Assembly (NCBI GenBank): GCA_945918815.1
Contig: CAMEIU010000146.1
Span: 1 to 5,436 of the forward strand
Reading direction: 5' to 3'
Source: an uncultured Clostridia bacterium
GTDB lineage: Bacteria; Bacillota; Clostridia; Oscillospirales; Oscillospiraceae
Length of the DNA: 5,436 nt
Below, one piece after another: positions 1 to 4,511 of the stretch (positions are counted from its first letter, which is position 1; every line of letters starts with the position of its first letter). The notes beneath the pieces are model-generated. The model was not told where the DNA came from. It saw only the letters and a program-made list of their open reading frames with translations, and searched no databases. The translations under genes and the position numbers were made by a program.

Positions 1-52
1 CCCTTTTCCACCTCATCCGGCGCTTCGCGCCACCTTCCCCTCAAGGGGAAGG
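1..52. repeat. Partial palindromic intergenic repeat at the left window edge
   Basis: Two adjacent perfect hairpins fill this stretch. The first is GGCGC-TTC-GCGCC at 19-31. The second is CCTTCCCC-TCAA-GGGGAAGG at 33-52. The layout (a TTC-loop hairpin followed by a C-run/G-run hairpin) matches the right half of the element at 3306-3453, so I infer that both belong to one family of small non-coding palindromic repeats, with this copy continuing beyond position 1. It lies downstream of the minus-strand zinc-ribbon gene. Neither side of the strong 33-52 hairpin has a T-run, so it is not a textbook intrinsic terminator, although it could still slow polymerase or protect the 3' end of that mRNA. 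Positions 53-95 hold nothing else I can recognise. Confidence 0.6.
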
Positions 53-95
53 CTTGGCCTTCTGCAAACCGAAACTGCTCTACAAATCCCCAATT

Positions 96-923
96 TTACG
101 GTTTCCCGCCGCAGACGGGGCAGGGCTTGTAGCCGTTGGATTCGGCCAGCTTCCGGCTGTAGGCCCAGAAGGTCTTTTTGCTGAATTCACTGCAGTCATA
201 GGTGTGGTAATAGCCCGTGTGGTCGTCCTCCACAAACACCACATAGGTGTCCATGAAATCCGCCTTGGCCTTGGCGCCGGCGGCGGCTTCCAGGGCGGCC
301 TCCATGGTCTTTTGGGTCTCGGTCAGCTCGTCGATCTGGGCTTCCAGGGCGTCCGCCATCTCCAGAAGCTGCTGGTTTTCCTCTTCCAGCCGGTCCAGCT
401 CCGTTTGCTTGGTGGTCAGATCATATTCGCTCTGGCTCTGGCTGCTCTGACTGCCGGTCAGCTGGGCCTGGAGGTCCTGGATTTTCAGATCCCGGTCCGC
501 GATGGAGGCCTCGGCGGCATCCAGCTGGGCCTGCAGCTCCGCGATCTGGGCGTTGAGATCGTCCAGCTCCCGTTCCCGGACGGTCAGGCCCGCTTCCTTG
601 GACAGCAGCCGGTTCTGCTGTACGCCGAGATTGCCGTACTGCCAGGCCCCGACGCCCACCGCCGCCGCCAACAGCAGGGATACGATGGCCAGCGCGATTT
701 TCACCGCCCGGCCGCTGCCCGGTTTCCGGTCGGACTGCCTGGGTCCCATGGGCTGAGGCGCGGCCCGCTTCACGGGCACCGGCGTCTGCATCCGCCCCTT
801 GGGCGCGGGATAGCGTTCGCCGGTCCCGCCTTCGCTGAACAGAGGCGCGGCTGAATTCAGACTGCATTCGGTGCAGAACAGCTCGCCTTCCGGGATCTCC
901 TTGCCGCATTTGATACACTTCAT
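96..923 (-). CDS. Membrane-anchored coiled-coil protein with zinc-ribbon-like modules at both ends
   Basis: This 275-aa protein is of unknown function but has clear architecture. Residues 3-20 form a zinc ribbon (C3-x2-C6-x10-C17-x2-C20). A Pro/Arg/Lys-rich linker follows (about 38-75), then one hydrophobic segment (about 75-94). Residues 105-215 form a long Leu/Glu/Gln/Ala coiled coil, broken by a Ser/Gln-rich stretch near 157-165. The C-terminal 50 residues carry YYHTYDC (H240, C244) and GYKPCPVCGG (C268, C271). This H-x3-C...CxxC pattern resembles small Cys/His modules found at the ends of many Firmicutes surface proteins. The basic residues before the membrane segment predict N-in topology, which would put the coiled coil and C-terminal module outside the cell. 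The ATG at 923 has an AAAGGGG Shine-Dalgarno (932-938) 8 nt upstream. The gene lies beyond the rsmG terminator, so it is probably a separate transcription unit. A sensor or scaffold role is possible, but no catalytic motif is visible. Confidence 0.85.
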   Translation of the reverse strand: MKCIKCGKEIPEGELFCTECSLNSAAPLFSEGGTGERYPAPKGRMQTPVPVKRAAPQPMGPRQSDRKPGSGRAVKIALAIVSLLLAAAVGVGAWQYGNLGVQQNRLLSKEAGLTVRERELDDLNAQIAELQAQLDAAEASIADRDLKIQDLQAQLTGSQSSQSQSEYDLTTKQTELDRLEEENQQLLEMADALEAQIDELTETQKTMEAALEAAAGAKAKADFMDTYVVFVEDDHTGYYHTYDCSEFSKKTFWAYSRKLAESNGYKPCPVCGGKP

Positions 924-969
924 CCCATCTGCCCCTTTCGACTGTTTTCTCTATCCTATCACGAAATCG

Positions 970-1019
970 AAAAAAAGGGAAGCCCCTCGTGCCCCCTTCG
1001 AGGAGGCGCGAGAGACTTC
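970..1019 (-). terminator. Strong rho-independent terminator after rsmG
   Basis: In the minus direction, three bases after the rsmG stop codon, 1019-1001 pairs with 979-997. This gives a 19-position stem with one C/A mismatch (1008/990) and three T-G wobbles, closed by a 3-nt CGA loop (1000-998). Two C residues and then seven Ts (976-970) follow. This is the classic layout of an intrinsic terminator and marks the end of the minus-strand cluster. The 3' arm includes the same 14-mer that forms the terminal inverted repeats of the element at 3306-3453 (here 984-997). In the plus direction no T-run follows, so termination is expected on the minus strand only. Confidence 0.9.
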
Positions 1020-1022
1020 TGC

Positions 1023-1715
1023 TTACAGCGGTGCCTGCTTGATTTTGGCGAATTTTCTCGGATAGGGCTTTGGGGTGGATTTCACCTTCCGGATGACCAC
1101 GATGCGGTGGACGGCGTCCGCCACGGGGTATTCATAGATCCGCTCCACCTGGCCGCCGAGGATGGAGATGGCTTTTTTGGCCTCGTCCACCTCTTCCCGG
1201 GTCATAGCGCCCTTCAAAGCCAGGAAGCAGCCGCCCACCTTTACATAGGGCAGGCACAGCTCCGCAAGCACGTTCAGCCGGGCCACGGCCCGGGAGGTGG
1301 CGACGTCGTATTGCTCCCGGCAGCCTGCCACGTATTCCTCCGCCCGGGCGGCCACGCACTGGGCCTCCACCCCCACCTGAGGCAGGACCTCCTGGAGCCA
1401 GCGGACCCGTTTTTGCAGGCTGTCCAGCAGAGTCAACCGAATCGTGGGCTCGGCAATGGCCATGGGCACGCCGGGGAAGCCTGCGCCGCAGCCCACGTCG
1501 ACGACCGATTTACCCTTGCAGTCCGCGGCCTTCAGAACGGCCATGGAATCGAGAAAGTGGAGCTGGGCCACGGCCTTGGGCTCCGTGATGGCCGTCAGGT
1601 TCATGACCTGGTTCTTTTCCAGAAGCAGCTGGCCGAATTGGCACAGCCGGTCCGCCTGGCCGTCCGTCAGCGCCAGGCCCAAAGCGGGCAGGCCCGCCAG
1701 CAGCGTCTCTCTCAT
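1023..1715 (-). CDS. rsmG: 16S rRNA (guanine527-N7)-methyltransferase RsmG
   Basis: RsmG (GidB) uses S-adenosylmethionine to place the m7G mark at position 527 of 16S rRNA, in the 530 loop near the decoding site. In many bacteria its loss gives low-level streptomycin resistance. The 230 residues are close to the usual family length. Visible signatures are NLTAIT (39-44), the HFLDS segment (53-57), the SAM-binding glycine loop VDVGCGAGFPGVP (72-84), LLDS (96-99) ending the next strand, SRAVARL (141-147), and a basic C-terminus YPRKFAKIKQAPL (218-230). The start codon overlaps the cupin stop codon as ATGA (1712-1715). I see no good Shine-Dalgarno just upstream, so translation probably depends on coupling to the cupin gene. 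The more familiar rsmG neighbours mnmE/mnmG are absent here; rlmH lies two genes upstream instead. A strong terminator follows directly. Confidence 0.97.
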   Translation of the reverse strand: MRETLLAGLPALGLALTDGQADRLCQFGQLLLEKNQVMNLTAITEPKAVAQLHFLDSMAVLKAADCKGKSVVDVGCGAGFPGVPMAIAEPTIRLTLLDSLQKRVRWLQEVLPQVGVEAQCVAARAEEYVAGCREQYDVATSRAVARLNVLAELCLPYVKVGGCFLALKGAMTREEVDEAKKAISILGGQVERIYEYPVADAVHRIVVIRKVKSTPKPYPRKFAKIKQAPL

Positions 1716-2065
1716 GGCCGGTCCGGGACGATCAGGGCCAGGAAAGTCACCGGTTCCTGGGTGTGATTATAAATGGAATGGGTGTGGCCGTCGGCACAGA
1801 ACTCCGCGTCGCCCGGTTGGAGAATGGCGGCCCGGCCGTCCTCGGTGACAGTGGCGGAACCGGAGAGAATCCAGTAGACCTCCCCGTTGCCCACATGGGG
1901 ATGCTCGCCGACGGATTCGCCGGGCTGCAGCGTCACGGCCGCCAGCAGGTCTGCCCGGCCGCCCAGTTCCTCTTTGGAGAACAGATGCCGGAACGGCAGG
2001 TCGCCCACGCCGCCGCGCAGGTTGCTTCGGATTTCCACGGTCATGTCGGATTGGCGATGAATCAT
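1712..2065 (-). CDS. Small single-domain cupin protein
   Basis: This 117-aa protein is a one-domain cupin (a metal-binding beta-barrel). Cupin motif 1 is complete: G49-x5-H55-x-H57-x4-E62-x6-G69. Motif 2 is G85-x5-A-x-G93-x2-H96-x3-N100, with Ala91 where the consensus has Pro. All four metal ligands (H55, H57, E62, H96) are present, so metal binding is likely. The substrate cannot be read from the sequence; the family includes isomerases, dioxygenases and simple ligand-binding proteins. The ATG at 2065 was chosen because an AGGAG (2077-2081) overlapping the rlmH stop codon precedes it, though the 11-nt gap is long. The internal Met8 has no ribosome-binding site. The gene lies 14 bp after rlmH and overlaps rsmG by 4 bp, so it is firmly part of the operon, but no direct role in rRNA methylation can be inferred. 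Confidence 0.9.
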   Translation of the reverse strand: MIHRQSDMTVEIRSNLRGGVGDLPFRHLFSKEELGGRADLLAAVTLQPGESVGEHPHVGNGEVYWILSGSATVTEDGRAAILQPGDAEFCADGHTHSIYNHTQEPVTFLALIVPDRP

Positions 2066-2079
2066 AAAAATACACGCTC

Positions 2080-2562
2080 CTATTTGTGATATTTGCTCCC
2101 CGCCTGGATGCTCTCAGCCCGGTATAATTGCTCCAGGACCATGACGCGGGCCAGGTGGTGGGGGAAGGTCATTTTGCTCATGGAGAGCTTCAGGTCTGCC
2201 TGGGCCTTGAGGCTGGGGTCCATGCCAAAGGAGGACCCGATGAGAAAGCATGCGGCGGACTTGCCGCTGGTTTTCACGTTGGATAAGGTCTGGGCCAGCT
2301 CCTCGGAGGACTGCTGCTTCCCCTCCGGCGTCAGGACGCAGAACCAGCTCCCCTTGGGAATGGCCTTCCGGATGGCCTCGGCCTCCCGGCTGAGCCCCAT
2401 GGCGATCTCCGCCGCCGAAGGATCCTCCGGCAGCCGGTACTCCGGAAGCTCCATCAGATGAAAGTCGCAGTAGGCCTTCATCCGCTTGGCGTATTCCTCC
2501 GCCGCAGAGATATAAAATTTTTCTTTGCATTTGCCCATACAGAGCAGGGTGATGGAGAACAT
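2080..2562 (-). CDS. rlmH: 23S rRNA (pseudouridine1915-N3)-methyltransferase RlmH
   Basis: RlmH is a small SPOUT-class enzyme that methylates pseudouridine 1915 in helix 69 of 23S rRNA, on assembled 70S ribosomes, using S-adenosylmethionine. The 160 aa match the usual length (about 155-160). Family features are the N-terminal strand and GKCKEKFY (10-17, the usual GKLKEKY position), the AEEYAKRM helix (21-28), FLIGSSFG (106-113, normally IGGSxG), the knot region with SKMTFPHHLARVMVLEQLYR (129-148), and the conserved C-terminal tail KYHK (157-160). The second glycine of the usual GG pair is Ser110, a mild departure. The start is ATG, 6 nt after a GGGGG run that serves as a weak ribosome-binding site. 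The gene follows the GNAT gene by 32 bp and precedes the cupin by 14 bp. In staphylococci the 3' end of rlmH is the SCCmec insertion site, but no such insertion is seen here. Confidence 0.96.
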   Translation of the reverse strand: MFSITLLCMGKCKEKFYISAAEEYAKRMKAYCDFHLMELPEYRLPEDPSAAEIAMGLSREAEAIRKAIPKGSWFCVLTPEGKQQSSEELAQTLSNVKTSGKSAACFLIGSSFGMDPSLKAQADLKLSMSKMTFPHHLARVMVLEQLYRAESIQAGSKYHK

Positions 2563-2594
2563 GGATTACCCCCGATCCTTCGCCCCTACGGTTT

Positions 2595-3278
2595 CTATTC
2601 CAGTGCGAAGCCGAGATAGGCGTTTTGGATTTGCTGCGCCGGGCCAAGCCATTTGATCATGGCAAAGGTCCTGCCGCTCAGGTCTTCGGGCAGGACCTCG
2701 GCGGTGTAATCCGGTCCGGCGGCGCAGCAGCCGGTGGGTGTTTTGTAAAATTCCAGCGTATAGACCCGCTGGGCGTAGGCCAGGGTGGCCGCGTCATAGA
2801 CCATGTGTGGGCCGGGCAGCCATGCCTCCCGTAATTGGGCATATTCCAAGGGCGAAACAGGCGTTCCCCTTCCGTCCCAGGCCGTCCGGTACCTGGTGAA
2901 CACGGCTTCATAACACAGAGCTTCGTAAAACCGGAACAAACCCGGCTCCCCCGGCGTCAGAACGGCGCACCGGAAGCCTCTCTGCTTCAAATCGGCCTCC
3001 GCAAAGGCCATGAGGTTCCGGCACAATCCCCGGCCCCTATGGGATTTCAGGGTTGCTACGGCATAGATGTAGGCGGCAGGCAGGTCCGCATCCGCCCGCA
3101 GAATCTGGGGCAGGGCATGGACCATGGCCGTGATTTCCCCGGATTCCTCGGAAACATAGGAACGGCATCCCGGAAACGCCGCGAAAAATTCGGAAACACA
3201 GTCCGGCGAATCTCCGAAAGCCTCCTGCCAGAGACGGGAGATGCCGGGAAGGCCAGAAGAATCAGCCGCTCGAAACAT
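2595..3278 (-). CDS. GNAT-family N-acetyltransferase, substrate unknown
   Basis: This is a 227-aa protein with one acetyl-CoA-binding GNAT fold in residues 1-135 and a C-terminal extension of about 90 residues. Motif A is visible as a beta strand, YIYAVAT (70-76), leading into the pyrophosphate loop H80-R-G-R-G-L-C-R. This fits Q/R-x-x-G-x-G/A except that Cys86 replaces the final Gly/Ala. FRFYEALCYE (115-124) matches the C-terminal motif (FYexxGF) of the family. GNAT proteins with tail extensions occur in clostridia and show some likeness to the Eis N-terminal region; I cannot identify the acceptor. The ATG at 3278 is chosen over a TTG 15 nt upstream because GGGGAGG (3285-3291) ends 6 nt before it, while the TTG overlaps that ribosome-binding site. 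The gene is the first after the palindromic element and is followed by rlmH after 32 bp, so it could be the first gene of a sub-operon. Confidence 0.88.
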   Translation of the reverse strand: MFRAADSSGLPGISRLWQEAFGDSPDCVSEFFAAFPGCRSYVSEESGEITAMVHALPQILRADADLPAAYIYAVATLKSHRGRGLCRNLMAFAEADLKQRGFRCAVLTPGEPGLFRFYEALCYEAVFTRYRTAWDGRGTPVSPLEYAQLREAWLPGPHMVYDAATLAYAQRVYTLEFYKTPTGCCAAGPDYTAEVLPEDLSGRTFAMIKWLGPAQQIQNAYLGFALE

Positions 3279-3284
3279 CAGAAA

Positions 3285-3291
3285 CCTCCCC
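3285..3291 (-). promoter_or_regulatory. Shine-Dalgarno that fixes the GNAT start
   Basis: GGGGAGG on the minus strand lies 6 nt before the ATG at 3278-3276, which is ideal spacing. A longer reading frame opening at a TTG (3293-3291) would begin inside this site, so the ATG start is preferred and five residues (MGRFL) are dropped. Confidence 0.85.
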
Positions 3292-3305
3292 AAAACAAGC
3301 GCAGT

Positions 3306-3453
3306 CCCTCGTGCCCCCTGTCAGGGGGCTGGCCGACGAAGGAGGCCGGGGGTTGTTGCAAATTTGCAATTGTACCGTAATTCGGTAAAATTGCTTGTTG
3401 GTACAACCCCCAGTCGGCTTCGCCGACAGCTCCCTAAAGAGGGGGCACGAGGG
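3306..3453. repeat. 148-bp MITE-like palindromic element with 14-bp perfect terminal inverted repeats
   Basis: The element begins with CCCTCGTGCCCCCT (3306-3319) and ends with its exact reverse complement (3440-3453). Inside, GGGGGTTGT (3348-3356) is the exact complement of ACAACCCCC (3403-3411). The arms between these (3323-3341 and about 3418-3435) are imperfectly complementary. The AT-rich core holds the palindrome TGCAAATTTGCA (3357-3368) and a hairpin at 3366-3394 (GCAATT-G-TACCG, TAATT loop, CGGTA-A-AATTGC). The right arm also has a local hairpin, GTCGGC-TTC-GCCGAC (3413-3427). The whole could fold as one long cruciform or RNA hairpin. It has no open reading frame of its own and no clear target-site duplication. 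It fills most of the 183-bp gap between the DUF2156 and GNAT genes, ending 8 bp from the former's stop codon. I infer a non-autonomous mobile or REP-like repeat. No T-run follows in the minus direction, so efficient intrinsic termination is not expected. Confidence 0.85.
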
Positions 3454-3461
3454 TGCGTATC

Positions 3462-4346
3462 TCAATCGATAATCTCCGTGGCGATATACTTCTCCAAAAA
3501 GATCGGATGGTAGCTCTCCTTGGCCTTCCGCAGTCCCTCGATGCCCATGTCGTCTTCCCGGTTCAGGTATCGGATCTCCGGGTGATGTTCCCGGATGTAG
3601 CGGGCGAATTCCCGGTTCACCAGGGCGTAGGCCCCCTGGACCTCGGAGAAGGACTTCTCAAAGTTCACATCGAAGGTATCCCGGCTGATGCGGTTACCCA
3701 TGGAGAAGCCCACGGGACGGCTCTGGTCCATGTAGAGAATCACGCCCTCGAAGCCCAGCTTGTCAAAGTGTTCAAAGGCCTTCTCCATGGCCCGGCGGTC
3801 GGCGGCGGATTCGTGGTGGCTTTCATACCAACGCTCCGCCAGCTTTTCACAGACATGCAGGTTGTCCTCGGTGATGACCTTGGTGTACCAGTCGGGATGC
3901 TCCTCTTCGAAGCGGTGGATGTGGTTCCGCTTGGACTGGTATTTCCGGCCGGACAGGTCCGCCAGGGTGTCGATTTCGTAGAGATAGTCGAAGGCGTCCC
4001 GGTCCTCTTCATACCGGAACTTGCCGGGATACAGCTGTTCCAGCTCCGCCATGGTCTCCTTGGTCAGGCTCCGCAGGACAAAGGGACGGCCCTCTTTCCG
4101 GCTGTCGTCCCACAAAGCCTCCAGCACCGGCCTGACATCGCCGGAACCGGCGGGATAGATATATTGATGGACGCCGTGAAACAGCAGTCTTTGACACAGG
4201 TAGCCCTGATACTCGGCCACCTCGCCGTAGTAAAAGGACCAGAGATACAGGTTGGCGAAGGTGTACTCCGCTCCGCGGAAGCCCGAAGCCTCATAGATTC
4301 TAGAAATCCAGGGCCGGTCGGATAAAACAGGTTTCTTGAATTCCAA
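3462..4346 (-). CDS. DUF2156 protein (phosphatidylglycerol lysyltransferase C-terminal-like)
   Basis: This 294-aa soluble protein belongs to the DUF2156 family, related to the catalytic C-terminal domain of MprF. MprF moves lysine or alanine from aminoacyl-tRNA to phosphatidylglycerol. The fold is a pair of GNAT-like domains. Visible family features are YTFANLYLW (28-36), LSGRKYQSKRNHIHRF (131-146), the PVGFSMG strand (211-217) typical of the second acyltransferase-like domain, and LNREDDMGIEGLRKAK (261-276) near the end. There is no membrane segment, unlike full MprF, so a lipid substrate is not assured. The start is TTG at 4346: it is the only plausible in-frame start after the upstream stop codon, with AAAGGG (4356-4361) 9 nt before it. 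Nearby ATG ATG codons are in another frame. It is transcribed from the promoter at 4380-4408, divergently from metG. Family membership is fairly sure; the reaction is not known. Confidence 0.88.
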   Translation of the reverse strand: MEFKKPVLSDRPWISRIYEASGFRGAEYTFANLYLWSFYYGEVAEYQGYLCQRLLFHGVHQYIYPAGSGDVRPVLEALWDDSRKEGRPFVLRSLTKETMAELEQLYPGKFRYEEDRDAFDYLYEIDTLADLSGRKYQSKRNHIHRFEEEHPDWYTKVITEDNLHVCEKLAERWYESHHESAADRRAMEKAFEHFDKLGFEGVILYMDQSRPVGFSMGNRISRDTFDVNFEKSFSEVQGAYALVNREFARYIREHHPEIRYLNREDDMGIEGLRKAKESYHPIFLEKYIATEIID

Positions 4347-4355
4347 ATCATCATT

Positions 4356-4361
4356 CCCTTT
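4356..4361 (-). promoter_or_regulatory. Ribosome-binding site for the TTG start of the DUF2156 gene
   Basis: AAAGGG on the minus strand ends 9 nt before the TTG at 4346-4344. Upstream in the same frame a TAA follows within a dozen codons with no ATG or GTG between, so this site supports TTG as the initiation codon. Confidence 0.65.
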
Positions 4362-4379
4362 GATTTTTTCACTGCCTGT

Positions 4380-4408
4380 ATTTTAGCAAAGGACGCGGCA
4401 AATGACAA
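4380..4408 (-). promoter_or_regulatory. Sigma-A-type promoter for the DUF2156 gene and possibly the whole minus-strand cluster
   Basis: On the minus strand TTGTCA (4408-4403) and TAAAAT (4385-4380) are separated by exactly 17 nt. Each hexamer matches the housekeeping consensus at 5 of 6 positions. The expected transcription start near 4373 gives a leader of under 30 nt, too short for a riboswitch. No other strong minus-strand promoter is evident further down the cluster, so this one may drive genes as far as the terminator at 970-1019. Confidence 0.8.
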
Positions 4409-4428
4409 TGGAGAATCGCCGGTTATTC

Positions 4429-4457
4429 TTGTATTTTCTCCTGTTTGGTGTTAAAAT
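4429..4457 (+). promoter_or_regulatory. Extended -10 promoter for metG
   Basis: TAAAAT (4452-4457) is preceded by TG plus one base (4449-4451), giving an extended -10 element. A weak -35, TTGTAT (4429-4434), sits 17 nt upstream of the -10. The expected start near 4464 leaves a leader of roughly 50 nt, with only a small hairpin (GCCG-TTTTC-CGGC, 4479-4491). The leader is therefore too short for a T-box or S-box regulatory element. This promoter and the minus-strand promoter face away from each other with 20 bp between them. Confidence 0.7.
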
Positions 4458-4496
4458 ACCCCTATCATGTGAAATTGCGCCGTTTTCCGGCTGTAT

Positions 4497-4502
4497 AGGA
4501 GG
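4497..4502 (+). promoter_or_regulatory. Shine-Dalgarno that decides the metG start
   Basis: AGGAGG is a perfect Shine-Dalgarno. Two in-frame ATGs follow, at 4506 (3 nt gap) and 4512 (9 nt gap). A 3-nt gap is too short for normal initiation, so the start at 4512 is preferred; the alternative would only add Met-Pro. Confidence 0.8.
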
Positions 4503-4511
4503 ACCATGCCC

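Noticed and set aside
33..52. Hairpin at 33-52 as an intrinsic terminator for the zinc-ribbon gene
   Set aside because: The stem is perfect, but neither strand has a T-run directly after it, so I keep it as part of a repeat.
54..854. 266-codon plus-strand open frame opposite the zinc-ribbon gene
   Set aside because: It is low in domain signal and rich in Gly/Leu/Gln, and it mirrors the coiled-coil gene. The minus frame has zinc motifs, a membrane segment and a Shine-Dalgarno.
2080..2100. SCC-type attachment site at the 3' end of rlmH
   Set aside because: The end of rlmH resembles the staphylococcal site only because the KYHK tail is conserved. The next gene starts 14 bp later and there is no recombinase, repeat or foreign cargo.
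3453..4325. 290-codon plus-strand open frame opposite the DUF2156 gene
   Set aside because: The minus frame has recognisable family motifs, a promoter and a ribosome-binding site. The plus frame starts inside the end of the palindromic element and lacks a convincing start.
4064..4408. Alternative minus-strand frame using the ATG ATG codons near the DUF2156 start
   Set aside because: That frame loses all DUF2156 similarity within a few residues; the TTG-started frame is the coding one.
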